From assembly GCA_910587735.1 (NCBI GenBank), contig CAJUNT010000006.1, positions 92,764 through 156,763 on the forward strand: a stretch of 64,000 nt of DNA, in the 5' to 3' direction. Positions within the stretch are counted from its first letter, which is position 1. Every line of letters begins with the position of its first letter. Positions 34,861 through 44,147 of the stretch are shown piece after piece. Below the pieces are notes generated by a model. It had not been told where the DNA came from. It saw only the letters and a list, made by a program, of their open reading frames with translations, and searched no databases. This stretch comes from an uncultured Clostridia bacterium. GTDB taxonomy: Bacteria > Bacillota > Clostridia > Lachnospirales > Anaerotignaceae. The translations under genes were made by a program, and so were the position numbers.

Positions 34861-36069
34861 TCAAGAAGTTATTTTCCATATTTCAAGAAGTGCCTTCGCA
34901 TATGCTGTTTCATTAAATCGATATATCCAATCAAAAAATGATGTACTCATACTGACACGATAATGCTCATCTTTTATTACATTTTCAGAAGTAATAGAAA
35001 ATGTTTTTACTGCTTTTTCATTTTGATATAATGTTACAGAATATCTATGTATTGTTTCATCTGCCTGATTATATTGTTTTTCAATTTGATATACTGTTGT
35101 ATAATACAATATATCATAAATTTGTTGTAGCTGTTGTTCATCAGTTATGGTTGTAGTATAATTTGTCTTTTCATTTTTAATGACTACCTTTGTAAAAGGT
35201 TGTTGTTTTTCTATATTTAAAAACTTTTGTAAAGACATATCACCAAACAATGTATCAATATTACCATAAATTTTAGGTATTCCTCTTAATTTTTCCCATC
35301 TTTGATTGTCATTTATCTGTTGTTGTATGGATAATATTTTTAGTGTATTATCCCATACTGTACGATATCCTAATAACTTTGCAAACTGTTCCGCATCTAC
35401 ATATATTGTATTTTCTTTTATTTCACCTGCAAGTGTATTTTTTATATCATCTATATTTACTGTTTGTGTAACAACATCATAAATTGCATTTGCATTTAAT
35501 ACTGTATTCAATATTTCAAATTCTGCCATAATGCCATACTGTTCATGATAATAATTATCATGATTAGGAAATATTACAGCATTATCTTCCAACAGTATCA
35601 TATTATTATAAAAATCAGATTCTAAAAAAGATTTTTTATAATTTTGTTTTGTTAATATCATATATTTTGCAAAATAATAAAAGTCATTGGGTTTTTCTTC
35701 TGGAAACAACACCCAGTCTTTGTTATATATCATTTCCTGTGTGATTTCCATTTCTTTTACCATAGTATCATTTTGATAAAACTTCATAATATAATTGCCT
35801 GTATTCACTTTATTTGCTCTCTTATAAGCATCATATGTTATAGCATTTGAAAACTTCATTTTTTCTAATATTTCATATGTCTTTTTTAACTCTTTTTCAT
35901 CTACAATGTTCACTTTATTTCCGCTTGCTCTTTCCAATACTTCTATTCTTGTTGTTTTTTGACTATTTTCCAAATCAAAAAATTGTTTTTTATCAATTTC
36001 TATAGCAAATACCATAGTACTGCATAACATACAAAATAATAAAGTGAGCAATGTTTTTATGATTTTCAT
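34861..36069 (-). CDS. Secreted protein with duplicated domain around a stalk-like segment, function unknown
   Basis: 402 residues with a signal peptide (IIKTLLTLLFCMLCSTMVFA). The segment at about 205-250 (ENTIYVDAEQFAKLLGYRTV, WDNTLKILSI) resembles the copper-amine-oxidase N-terminal fold. On either side are two copies of a similar unit: residues about 40-130 (VDEKELKKTYEILEKMKFSN, then YIMKFYQNDTMVKEMEIT) and 290-390 (TDEQQLQQIYDILYYTTVYQ, then YSVTLYQNEKAVKTFSIT), each ending near an aromatic patch. Not recognised beyond that. Start ATG behind GGAGGAG. Probably extracellular, wall-associated or ligand-binding. Confidence 0.65.
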   Translation of the reverse strand: MKIIKTLLTLLFCMLCSTMVFAIEIDKKQFFDLENSQKTTRIEVLERASGNKVNIVDEKELKKTYEILEKMKFSNAITYDAYKRANKVNTGNYIMKFYQNDTMVKEMEITQEMIYNKDWVLFPEEKPNDFYYFAKYMILTKQNYKKSFLESDFYNNMILLEDNAVIFPNHDNYYHEQYGIMAEFEILNTVLNANAIYDVVTQTVNIDDIKNTLAGEIKENTIYVDAEQFAKLLGYRTVWDNTLKILSIQQQINDNQRWEKLRGIPKIYGNIDTLFGDMSLQKFLNIEKQQPFTKVVIKNEKTNYTTTITDEQQLQQIYDILYYTTVYQIEKQYNQADETIHRYSVTLYQNEKAVKTFSITSENVIKDEHYRVSMSTSFFDWIYRFNETAYAKALLEIWKITS

Positions 36070-36226
36070 GGCTGACTCCTCCTACACCCCAAAGACATTT
36101 TTATTATGATAGCAATATCTATTTTTTTTGTAAACACGATTTTAAAAAGTGTAAGAAAAAATTAACTTATTTATATAATAGTACTGCTTTTTATTTATAT
36201 GATTGGCTATATTATAGCATTAACGT

Positions 36227-36273
36227 CATACAATTTCAAATTTTATATTATAATGTATCTCAATACATACAAT
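36227..36273 (+). promoter_or_regulatory. Two sigma-E-like -10 boxes upstream of the cotJ operon
   Basis: CATACAAT occurs at 36227-36234 and again at 36266-36273. Candidate -35 boxes containing ATATT lie at about 36209-36213 (13-base spacer) and 36245-36249 (16-base spacer), both slightly off the ideal 14-15. The cotJ operon of B. subtilis is sigma-E dependent, which agrees. Confidence 0.5.
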
Positions 36274-36376
36274 ATATTTTGCTATATATTTCATAATAGT
36301 AGATAAGCACACATTTTTTACTAACGCATATTTTAGTTAATGTATAAAGCATTTCAAATAAAAAGGAGGGCTTGTT

Positions 36377-36703
36377 GTGAAAGAAATGTGTAATGATTTT
36401 GTAAATGACACGGTTTCTGCTATGGAAACAACAAGAAACTGCCGTCGTTGCCACAATCATGCCACTGGTAGCATGACAGGTAGTATGACTGGCGGTATGA
36501 CAGGAAATATCACAGGCATAATAGGAGAGCAAAAAGATTGTAATGACTGGCTTATTGATAGAATTGGTTTAGCGCAGGCATATGTAGCACCTCAGCCCAA
36601 TGCAGACACTATGTCACAAGAACAAAGTTTAATTTGTGGTACTGCTTTTGGTGATTTAGTGCAGCCTTATAAACAAGGCAGTAATTTAGTCAAATTTTTG
36701 TAA
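36377..36703 (+). CDS. cotJA: Spore coat protein CotJA-like
   Basis: First gene of the cotJ operon, which encodes inner-coat proteins. 108 residues: a Cys-rich start, a Gly/Ser/Met/Thr repeat (GSMTGSMTGGMTGNITG at about 36-52), then the CotJA block AQAYVAPQPNADTMSQEQSL and GTAFGDLVQPYKQG. The start is GTG at 36377 with GGAGGG 6-7 bases upstream. The repeat insert is not usual for CotJA. Followed by cotJB after 12 bases. Confidence 0.85.
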   Translation: MKEMCNDFVNDTVSAMETTRNCRRCHNHATGSMTGSMTGGMTGNITGIIGEQKDCNDWLIDRIGLAQAYVAPQPNADTMSQEQSLICGTAFGDLVQPYKQGSNLVKFL

Positions 36704-36715
36704 AGGAGGGTTATT

Positions 36716-37000
36716 ATGAACAGAGAAGAACTTTTAAGCAGTTTAACACAATTAGATTTTATGGCTGTTGATTTAGGATTATATTTAAACACACATCCTG
36801 ATGATACAGAAGCCATTGACGCATATAATCAAGTGATTGTTGCAGCAGATACGGTTCGTGCAAAATATGAAGAAATATTCGGTCCTTTGTGTTCTTTTAG
36901 AAGTTATGCATCAGATACTCAAAACTGGCAATGGAAAAATAATCCTTGGCCTTGGCAGTCTGAATTTAACTATTCCCTTGCAGGAAAGGAGTGTAAATAA
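36716..37000 (+). CDS. cotJB: Spore coat protein CotJB
   Basis: 94-residue inner-coat protein. Seen: LSSLTQLDFMAVDLGLYLNT, HPDDTEAIDAYNQ and the aromatic tail NNPWPWQSEFN, all CotJB hallmarks. ATG at 36716 behind AAAGGAGGG. The stop codon overlaps the run-up to cotJC, whose ATG starts at 37001. Confidence 0.93.
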   Translation: MNREELLSSLTQLDFMAVDLGLYLNTHPDDTEAIDAYNQVIVAADTVRAKYEEIFGPLCSFRSYASDTQNWQWKNNPWPWQSEFNYSLAGKECK

Positions 37001-37117
37001 ATGTGGATTTATGAAAAAAAATTAGAGTTTCCAATTAAAATCACAACACCAGATGCAAGATTAGCAAAAATTATGATTGAGCAATATGGCGGTCCAGATG
37101 GTATATTGTTTTTATAG
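37001..37117 (+). pseudogene. cotJC: cotJC 5' part, interrupted by the 8.45-kb element (restorable by excision)
   Basis: Frame from ATG 37001 (behind AAAGGAGTG) reads MWIYEKKLEFPIKITTPDAR, then LAKIMIEQYGGPDG, the start of the CotJC Mn-catalase-like coat protein. At 37103 the sequence departs from CotJC and adds ILFL before a TAG at 37115. The rest of CotJC begins at 45545 with the same PDG codons. So this is an interrupted gene, not ordinary decay; both halves show no other damage. Confidence 0.93.
37094..37102 (+). other. Left attachment-site core (attL)
   Basis: CCAGATGGT, shared with 45545-45553. Central dinucleotide GA (37097-37098) lies at the centre of the reconstructed attP dyad. The element-side arm reads TATATTGTTTTTATAGTGTA. 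Confidence 0.85.
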
Positions 37118-37181
37118 TGTATTACATATTTTTATAATATAATTCTATAAAATTACGTTTGCAAAAAATAAAGTTTTTTGT

Positions 37182-37445
37182 CCAACTTTTTTACAAAAAA
37201 GTTGGTAGGGTTTTAGGGACAAAGTCCCTAATATTTTTTTACAATTACAAGCATATTTTTGAAAGGGAAGTAAATTTTGCCTGTCTAGTATATTCTTCAT
37301 AATTTATGTTGTTTTTTAAGTTCAAATTATTATAATTTGTGCAAAAATATGCGTTTGTCCTGATATAAATTCCATTTAAAATTAAAAAAATAAAGTATTA
37401 TTATAAAAGTTTTGTCCAACCTTTTTTACAAAAAGTTGGACAAAA
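37182..37445. repeat. Cluster of hairpins at the left end of the element
   Basis: CCAACTTTTTTAC...AAAGTTGG at 37182-37205, TTAGGGAC-AAA-GTCCCTAA at 37213-37231 and TTTTGTCCAAC...GTTGGACAAAA at about 37410-37445. The first and third are near copies of each other and resemble hairpins of the dispersed repeats. The third may help to terminate the minus-strand gene that ends at 37485. Confidence 0.55.
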
Positions 37446-37484
37446 AATTTTACACTTCATTCATACTATTTTTTTATATTTTAT

Positions 37485-38765
37485 TTAATCCACACAAGTC
37501 ATAATTTTCAATATTTCTTTATCTGTTTCACGCATACCATCTTTTCCCAATCTACCAATATTTTTTATAGTATTTTCAATACCTTTTGATATGACACCAT
37601 CTCCACCATAAAACTGCTGTCCTTTCAAATACATATCATATCCAAATATACCTGCATCTACCGCAGTAGCAATTTTTGCTGCACAAGATGCTTTTGCACC
37701 ATCACATATAATACCAGATGTAATAGCAAGTGCATTCACAATAGTATGTGTAATATCTTTATATCCGCCACCTTTTAAATAGGCAATACCTGCTCCTGCT
37801 GCTGCTCCTGCACTCACTGCACCACAATATGCTGACAAATATCCTATACCTGTTTTTTGATGTATTGCAATTAAATTAGAAAGTATCAACGCTCTATACA
37901 ATTTTTCTTTTTCTACATTCAATTCTTTAGCATATTCTATTACAGGCAATGAAACAGTCATACCTTGATTACCACTACCAGAATTGATTACCACAGGTAA
38001 TTCACAGCCATTCATTCTTGCATCAGAGCCTGCTGCTGCTTTTGCTTTTGCACGATTTCTAATATCATCGCCGTATGTTTCCAATAATACACTACCTATA
38101 TTTGCACCATAACTATTTTTTAATCCTTCCTCTGCTATGGCACTATTATATTCTATTTGTCTATCCAACACTTCTTTTACATCTTCTATATCAGCCATTT
38201 GCGCAAAATTATAAATTTCTTGTACTGAAAGCATACTATAATCAGGTACATCTTGCTGAACTTGTTGCACAACACCATTGTCTAAAAGTACATCACCATT
38301 TTTTTCTATATATACCACATTGCTATGTGCATTAGCAATACGAACAACAGCATAGTTATCTCCTTTATATACTTTTACAATAATGTCTAAAAGTAAATCA
38401 CTTTCTGCTTGTTTTACTTGAAATTTTGTTGTTTTCATATATTCCAAAAATTCTTTTTTCTGTTGTTCTGTAACATTGCTCAATACTTCCAGTTCTAATT
38501 TTTCATCACCTGCAACAATACCAATGGCAGCCGCTGCTTCAATACCTTTTTCTCCATTTGTATTTGGTACAATAACGCTTTTTACATTTTTAATAATATT
38601 ACCACTTGTTTCTATTACTACTCTGTCAGGTATTTGTCCTAGTGTTGCTCTTGCTTTCGCTGCACAATACGCAAGTGCAATCGGTTCTGTACAGCCCATT
38701 GCTGCAACCAATTCTCTTTTTAATATTGCAACATATGTTTGATAACGTAAATCATTTTTTTCCAT
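37485..38765 (-). CDS. UPF0597 family enzyme (L-cysteine desulfidase / serine dehydratase alpha-like)
   Basis: 426-residue cytoplasmic protein of the UPF0597 (CyuA/YhaM) group, which degrades cysteine to pyruvate, ammonia and sulfide in characterised members and is related to iron-sulfur serine dehydratases. Seen: MGCTEPIALAYCAAKAR near the N-terminus, SGNIIKNVKSVIVPNT, INSGSGNQGMTVSLPVIEYA, YCGAVSAGAAAGAGIAYLKG and ICDGAKASCAAKIATAVDAG, with conserved Cys residues suited to an Fe-S cluster. ATG at 38765 after AAAGGAGAG. Lies on element cargo, minus strand, 216 bases from the transporter genes. Confidence 0.85.
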   Translation of the reverse strand: MEKNDLRYQTYVAILKRELVAAMGCTEPIALAYCAAKARATLGQIPDRVVIETSGNIIKNVKSVIVPNTNGEKGIEAAAAIGIVAGDEKLELEVLSNVTEQQKKEFLEYMKTTKFQVKQAESDLLLDIIVKVYKGDNYAVVRIANAHSNVVYIEKNGDVLLDNGVVQQVQQDVPDYSMLSVQEIYNFAQMADIEDVKEVLDRQIEYNSAIAEEGLKNSYGANIGSVLLETYGDDIRNRAKAKAAAGSDARMNGCELPVVINSGSGNQGMTVSLPVIEYAKELNVEKEKLYRALILSNLIAIHQKTGIGYLSAYCGAVSAGAAAGAGIAYLKGGGYKDITHTIVNALAITSGIICDGAKASCAAKIATAVDAGIFGYDMYLKGQQFYGGDGVISKGIENTIKNIGRLGKDGMRETDKEILKIMTCVD

Positions 38766-38981
38766 AATTTTTTCTCTCCTTTATTTTTTTATATTTGAAT
38801 CTATCATTATTTTTCTCTCCTTTCTTAATTTACAATTACAATCCATTTCATGATGATTCAAATGATGTTTTACAGTTTTAACACAGTTAACTTGTTTATT
38901 GGGGAAAACAAACAACAATATTTTATTTGCGTACACTATTCGTATTTGCAAATTTTATATTGATAGTAATACAATTCTTTA

Positions 38982-39941
38982 TTATCTTTTTCCTTTATCA
39001 TATATTTCACCCAAAGCACGAGGTGCTTGATTATGTTTTGAAAAGAATATCAATAAAAGTAATGTCAAAGCATAGGGCAATATCATAACCAAATCAGAAT
39101 AACTACTTGGCATTTGCAATATCTGCACAATACGATAGCCTCCCGAACGGGCAAAACCAAAAAGCAGACACGCACCCAGTGTAGGGAATATTTTCCAATT
39201 TCCAAATATCAACGCTGCAATAGCAAGATAGCCATATCCTACATATATAGATGATGAAAAATTAGCAGATATAGAATAAGCAAAACTAATACCAGCAATT
39301 CCAGAAAGTGCTCCAGACATCAATACAGCAATAAAACGTATTTTTGCTACGTCAATACCTGCTGCGTCCACAGCATGAGGATTATCTCCACATGCTCTCA
39401 AATACAAACCGTATTTTGTTTGATAAAGCAAATACCATGCTACTATTGCAATCACAACTATCATAATTTCAAAAGGATAGATATTTGTAAAAACTGCTCC
39501 TAAAACAGGTATATCTGAAAGTATTGGTATTGTCCAACGAACAGAAACTCCCAACACAAATTTATCAGAAGCTGCGCCAAATACCGTTTTATTTACTTGT
39601 TTTGTTAAAAATGATGTTAATGCCATTGCCAATATATTTATCACAACACCACTAATTACCTGATTTGCTTTAAATTTTATACACAAAAGTGCGTGTATAG
39701 AGGCATATGCCATACCACCTAATACAGCAAAAAGCATTGCCATATAATAGGGAATTTGAGAATTTGTCGAAAAATGACCTGCAAGCACAACAGCAACAAG
39801 TGCTCCTACAAATGCGCCAAATCCCTGCAATCCTTCTAATGCTAAATTTGTGATACCACTTCTTTCACTATAAATGCCCCCTATTGCCATAATGAAAAGA
39901 GGTAATGTAAATGATAACCCATCTATAATTACTGTATTCAT
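38982..39941 (-). CDS. nupQ: ABC transporter permease, purine-nucleoside type (NupQ-like)
   Basis: 319-residue membrane permease of the BMP/nucleoside importer type. Seen: the N-terminal IDGLSFTLPLFIMAIGGIYS with ERSGITNLALEG, and about eight hydrophobic segments including GDNPHAVDAAGIDVAKIRF, the loop that contacts the ATPase. Last gene of the nup cluster; its ATG overlaps the end of the previous permease gene by four bases, showing translational coupling. Substrate is inferred from family and gene order. Confidence 0.9.
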   Translation of the reverse strand: MNTVIIDGLSFTLPLFIMAIGGIYSERSGITNLALEGLQGFGAFVGALVAVVLAGHFSTNSQIPYYMAMLFAVLGGMAYASIHALLCIKFKANQVISGVVINILAMALTSFLTKQVNKTVFGAASDKFVLGVSVRWTIPILSDIPVLGAVFTNIYPFEIMIVVIAIVAWYLLYQTKYGLYLRACGDNPHAVDAAGIDVAKIRFIAVLMSGALSGIAGISFAYSISANFSSSIYVGYGYLAIAALIFGNWKIFPTLGACLLFGFARSGGYRIVQILQMPSSYSDLVMILPYALTLLLLIFFSKHNQAPRALGEIYDKGKR

Positions 39942-41107
39942 TGTTCTTCCCCCTTTTCTTGTTTTTGCAATACACTTTTTTCTGCTGTAATATCATATTC
40001 TAACAATTTTATTTTCTGTTTCATATAAGCACCACAAGCACTAAACAAAAGTAATATACCCGTTATAACAGATGCAATTTCTGCTTGTATGCCTGCTGCA
40101 GAACTCATGTATGTACTTCCTTTGCTTATAATAGTAATCAAAAATGATGAAAACAATATACCAATAGGATTACTATTACCCAAAAGAGAAACCGCAATGG
40201 CATCAAAACCTGTGCTAACAAGCACTTTAGGCTGTATCGAACCAAAATAACCTAAATAATATGTTACACCAGCAAGCCCAGCAAGTCCGCCAGATATTAC
40301 CATTGTTAACACCATATTTTTGCCCACATGAATACCCGCATATTCTGCTGCCGTAGGGCTTGCGCCTGCTGCTTTTAATTCATATCCTAATGTTGTTTTA
40401 TCAATTAAAAATTTGATAAAAAATGCTGTAATAATAGCAAGCACAACAGCTAAAGGAATATCCATTTTTAAATCACCTACTAATGTATCCATAAGTGTTA
40501 AACGAGATCCTGTACTGACAGAAACAGACTGACGAGAAACAGGGTCTACAAAATAGGTGTTAATAAAAAAACTAAAAACATACTGCGCAATATAATTTAT
40601 CATAATAGAAGAAACCACTTCATTGATATTAAAACGATATTTTAAATATCCTATTAAACCACCTACACAAGCTCCTGCAATGATACCTACAATCAATACA
40701 AGAGGTTTTGCAATCACTGAAGGCATTTCACTATATCCTACTAACACATTAGCAAAAAATCCTGCTGTAAGCATTTGTCCAGAAACACCAATATTAAATA
40801 AACCTGCTCTCAATGCAACAGCAACAGCAAGAGAAGCAAAAAGCATAGGCGTCCAAGCATTTAAAAAACTTGTAAAATCTGTTAACATACTTTTATAACC
40901 AGCATAAGATGGCTTTGGCAAAAGCCCAGAACCTTGCAATAAATTTTGATATGCAGAAAGTGCATTTTTACCCAAAAGTGTAATAATCACAGCTCCTACA
41001 ATTAAACTAATCAATATTGCAAAAAGGGGTATTGTAATAGACTGATATTTTTCATTTCCAAAACAATTTACAAAAAATCGTTTCAAACCATTACTTTTTG
41101 TTTTCAT
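39938..41107 (-). CDS. nupP: ABC transporter permease, purine-nucleoside type (NupP-like)
   Basis: 389-residue permease with about nine membrane segments. Seen: MLFASLAVAVALRAGLFNIG and VSGQMLTAGFFANVLVGY, and the cytoplasmic coupling loop ELKAAGASPTAAEYAGIHVG. The N- and C-terminal ends are basic and cytoplasmic. Start and stop overlap both neighbours by four bases (ATGA type), so the three genes are translated together. Works with NupQ to form the membrane channel. Confidence 0.9.
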   Translation of the reverse strand: MKTKSNGLKRFFVNCFGNEKYQSITIPLFAILISLIVGAVIITLLGKNALSAYQNLLQGSGLLPKPSYAGYKSMLTDFTSFLNAWTPMLFASLAVAVALRAGLFNIGVSGQMLTAGFFANVLVGYSEMPSVIAKPLVLIVGIIAGACVGGLIGYLKYRFNINEVVSSIMINYIAQYVFSFFINTYFVDPVSRQSVSVSTGSRLTLMDTLVGDLKMDIPLAVVLAIITAFFIKFLIDKTTLGYELKAAGASPTAAEYAGIHVGKNMVLTMVISGGLAGLAGVTYYLGYFGSIQPKVLVSTGFDAIAVSLLGNSNPIGILFSSFLITIISKGSTYMSSAAGIQAEIASVITGILLLFSACGAYMKQKIKLLEYDITAEKSVLQKQEKGEEQ

Positions 41108-42633
41108 GCTTTCACCCCCATCATAAACTGTCCCACTTCATTTGTTGTTAATTCTTTTGCAGGTGCAATTTTTTGTATTTCTCCATTATATATAACACCT
41201 ATGGTATCTGCACAATTCATAATTTCTTCTAATTCCAATGAAATCAATAATATCGCACGTCCCTTATCTCGTTCTCCAATAATTTGTTTATGTATATTTT
41301 CAATCGCACCAATATCAAGCCCACGTGTAGGCTGTACAAATATCATTAAAGGGGATTGCAATTCAATTTCTCTTGCTATAATTGCTTTTTGCTGATTACC
41401 CCCACTCATAGAACGAACGATTGTTTTGCCACCTTGTCCGCTTCTCACATCATATTTTGATATCAGTTTTTCTCCGTATTTTTCAAATTCTTTTTGTTGT
41501 AATATGCCCTTATTAGAAAAAGGCGGTTTGAAATAATCTTTTAAAGCGATGTTATCATCTAGTGTAAAATCCATAACAAGCCCATAGTGATGTCTGTCTT
41601 CTGGTATATAAGAGATACCATCTAATGTTCTTTTGCGAATAGATTCATTTGTAATATCTTTTCCATTCAAATATACTTTACCACTGTGTATTTTAGAAAG
41701 CCCTGCAATAGCATCTGCAATTTCAACTTGTCCATTTCCTGAAACACCTGCAATAGCAAATACTTCTCCTCCTCTTATAGAAAATGAAACATTTTTTACT
41801 ACATCAAAACCATTGTTATTTTTTACTGTCATATTTTCTACTTTTAATATTTCATTTTGAAATACTGGTTCTTTTTTTACTGTTTCAAATGATACCTCAC
41901 GCCCTACCATAAGATTCGCCATTTCTTTTGTAGATGCAGTTGCTACATCTAATATATCAATCAATTTTCCTCTGCAAAGTATGGCACATCTATCAGCAAC
42001 TTTTTTAATTTCTTCTAATTTATGAGTAATCAATATAATTGTTTTGCCTCCATCACGCAGTCCTTTTATAATTTCAAGCAAAAATTCAATTTCCTGAGGT
42101 GTCAATACAGCAGTAGGCTCGTCAAATATCAATATTTCTGCCTCTCTGTAAAGCATTTTTAATATTTCCACTCTTTGCTGTATAGAAACATTAACATCTT
42201 CTATTTTTTGTGTAGGGTCTACTTCCAAGCCATAACGCTTTGATATTTCAGCAATACTTTTGTTTGCAGTTTTTAAATCTACATAGGGAAAAACACCAAA
42301 TGCTTTTTTAATCGGTTCTATACCCATAATAATATTTTCTGTTATGGTATAATTTTGTACTAATTTAAAATGTTGATGTACCATACCAATATTTAATTTT
42401 GTGGCATAATTGGGAGAAGTGATTTTTTCTTTTTTGCCTCGTATATAAATTTCTCCCTCATCTGGCTCATACATACCAAAAAGCATACTCATAAGCGTAG
42501 ATTTTCCTGCGCCATTTTCTCCTAATAATGCAAATATTTCCCCTTTTTTAATTTGCAGTGTGACATCATCATTTGCAACAATACCCGGAAATCGTTTTGT
42601 AATATGTTTTAGTTCTACAATATAGTCTGACAT
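41104..42633 (-). CDS. nupO: Duplicated ABC ATPase of a nucleoside importer (NupO-like)
   Basis: About 509 residues with two ABC domains, as in sugar/nucleoside ATPases. First domain: Walker A LLGENGAGKST, Walker B ILIFDEPTAVLTP. Second: GVSGNGQVEIADAIAG (degenerate Walker A, as usual in this family), signature SGGNQQKAIIAREIEL and LMIFVQPTRGLDIGA. The start is the ATG 42631-42633 (MSDYIVELKHI) behind GGAGGGG; a longer frame upstream has no ribosome site. Energises the NupP/NupQ permeases. Confidence 0.92.
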   Translation of the reverse strand: MSDYIVELKHITKRFPGIVANDDVTLQIKKGEIFALLGENGAGKSTLMSMLFGMYEPDEGEIYIRGKKEKITSPNYATKLNIGMVHQHFKLVQNYTITENIIMGIEPIKKAFGVFPYVDLKTANKSIAEISKRYGLEVDPTQKIEDVNVSIQQRVEILKMLYREAEILIFDEPTAVLTPQEIEFLLEIIKGLRDGGKTIILITHKLEEIKKVADRCAILCRGKLIDILDVATASTKEMANLMVGREVSFETVKKEPVFQNEILKVENMTVKNNNGFDVVKNVSFSIRGGEVFAIAGVSGNGQVEIADAIAGLSKIHSGKVYLNGKDITNESIRKRTLDGISYIPEDRHHYGLVMDFTLDDNIALKDYFKPPFSNKGILQQKEFEKYGEKLISKYDVRSGQGGKTIVRSMSGGNQQKAIIAREIELQSPLMIFVQPTRGLDIGAIENIHKQIIGERDKGRAILLISLELEEIMNCADTIGVIYNGEIQKIAPAKELTTNEVGQFMMGVKA

Positions 42634-42711
42634 ATTTCCCCTCCTCATAAAACTGTTTTGAGTGGTCATTTTCATATTGTTTATGTAGTTTTTTGATACA
42701 ATTTATGAAAA

Positions 42712-42741
42712 CAAAAAGCCGTCCGCTGTTTGGCAGACGGC
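42712..42741 (-). terminator. Hairpin terminator between nupN and nupO
   Basis: GCCGTCTGCC...GCGGACGGC followed by TTTTTG on the minus strand, 10 bases after the binding-protein gene. A partial terminator here would give more binding protein than membrane components. Confidence 0.8.
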
Positions 42742-42750
42742 AAATTTTTG

Positions 42751-43908
42751 TTATTTACCCAAATCTTCTGGCAATATACCATTAAAATTGGAAGCTGGAA
42801 CAACTGTACCACTTTTTACCAGTTCATAAACTTCATCTAATTTTGTAATTGTTTCAGCAGAAAGTTGTTGTCTACCTTCTTCTTTTACATATCCTGTAGA
42901 GTCTGTATCTGCACCAAGCAAATCATTTTTGCCTCCAAATGTGCCATCTATTACAGCATTTAATTGTTTTTCTACATTTTTATCCATAACTTTCAATACA
43001 GATGTCAATACAATATTACTGTTACCATTTGTACCATCATCATATTGGTCAACATCACAGCCTATTACTTTTACATCAGTTGCTTCTTTTGCTGCTGTAA
43101 AAACGCCATTTCCAGAACCACCTGCTGCTACAAATAAAATGTCACAACCTTCGTTAATCAATGCATTTCCTACTACTTTTCCTGTTGCTTCATCTGCAAA
43201 TGTACCTACATAATTACCGCCTACATTTGCACCTGTCATATCTGTACCAGCATAAGATGCAATTTCTACTATTTCAGCACTTGTGCTTAAATTTTTATTT
43301 GCATAATTTACACCAGATTCAAAACCATATTGGTAATTGACATTAGAAGGATAAGCAATACCATTTACAACAGCAACTTTATTTGTTTTTGTTTCCAATG
43401 CTGCTGCAACGCCTGCATAAAAACCGCTTTCTTGTTCTGCAAATGTCATAGCATATACATTTGCTGCTTCTATTTCATTTCCTTCTGCATCTGTTGGGTT
43501 GCTGTCTACTAATATAAAGTCTACATTAGGGTTGTCCTGTGCAATAGAGCCAATACTTGCAAATTGGAAACCACAGCAAACAATGACATTATAATCTGCA
43601 ACAATATCCGCTACTGCTTGTACTGCTGCCGCAGTGTCGCCTGATTCTTCTTTTACTGGTGTTACACTAGCATCTGGATGATTTTCAATAAAACGAAGTA
43701 TACCTTCATAATTGTTTTGATTGAAAGAACCATCATCTACACCAGATGGACTGCTTACAATGGCAATTTTTAAACCGCCCTCTGATTCTGCATTTGTATC
43801 ATTTTGTTGTTGTTCTTCTTCTGGAGCATTATTACTGCTACATCCTGTTGCAAGCATTGAAAATGCCATAACACCACAAAGCAGTAATCCAATGACTCTT
43901 TTTTTCAT
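42751..43908 (-). CDS. nupN: BMP-family nucleoside-binding lipoprotein (NupN-like)
   Basis: 385-residue substrate-binding lipoprotein. Signal with lipobox LATGC (Cys at about 23), acidic linker, then a BMP (Med/TmpC-like) domain: IAIVSSPSGVDDGSFNQNNY, GFQFASIGSIAQDNPNVDFI, ESGFYAGVAAAL, AAGGSGNGVFTAAKEA, KVIGCDVDQYDDG and VLTSVLKVMDKNVEKQL. The Asp-Gly-Ser-Phe and FAEQESGFYAG parts bind the nucleoside in characterised members. First gene of the nup operon, with an operator-like palindrome upstream. ATG at 43908 behind GGGAGGAATTC. Confidence 0.93.
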   Translation of the reverse strand: MKKRVIGLLLCGVMAFSMLATGCSSNNAPEEEQQQNDTNAESEGGLKIAIVSSPSGVDDGSFNQNNYEGILRFIENHPDASVTPVKEESGDTAAAVQAVADIVADYNVIVCCGFQFASIGSIAQDNPNVDFILVDSNPTDAEGNEIEAANVYAMTFAEQESGFYAGVAAALETKTNKVAVVNGIAYPSNVNYQYGFESGVNYANKNLSTSAEIVEIASYAGTDMTGANVGGNYVGTFADEATGKVVGNALINEGCDILFVAAGGSGNGVFTAAKEATDVKVIGCDVDQYDDGTNGNSNIVLTSVLKVMDKNVEKQLNAVIDGTFGGKNDLLGADTDSTGYVKEEGRQQLSAETITKLDEVYELVKSGTVVPASNFNGILPEDLGK

Positions 43909-43952
43909 TTTTGAATTCCTCCCTTAAAATAAAAACTAAATGCATATTATGT

Positions 43953-43996
43953 ATTATAAATAACAGTTATTTATAATATACTTTGTTATTTATAAT
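43953..43996. promoter_or_regulatory. Palindromic operator-like site upstream of nupN with a third half-site
   Basis: ATTATAAATAAC (43953-43964) and GTTATTTATAAT (43966-43977) form a perfect inverted repeat with one central base; GTTATTTATAAT recurs at 43985-43996. No G-box (purine) riboswitch signature is visible here, so a repressor or activator may act at these sites. Confidence 0.6.
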
Positions 43997-44071
43997 ATAG
44001 TTAGAATATACCATAAATATTGCTTTCTGTAAATGAAAGTGTTTTATAATTATCAATAAATTTATTTCTAA

Positions 44072-44100
44072 AAATATAGATTAACGCATAATCATACTAT
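44072..44100 (+). promoter_or_regulatory. Sigma-E-like promoter of the small ORF-recombinase unit
   Basis: AAATATA (44072-44078), 14-base spacer, CATACTAT (44093-44100). The -10 matches seven of eight sigma-E positions and also fits the sigma-K pattern CATAnnnTA. Translation starts 48 bases downstream. Confidence 0.55.
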
Positions 44101-44147
44101 AAATATTGATGATTATCAAAAATAATATCATTAATAGGAGTGATGTT

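Noticed and set aside
43909..44071. Purine riboswitch upstream of the nucleoside transporter
   Set aside because: I found no G-box core sequences; only AT-rich palindromes are present.
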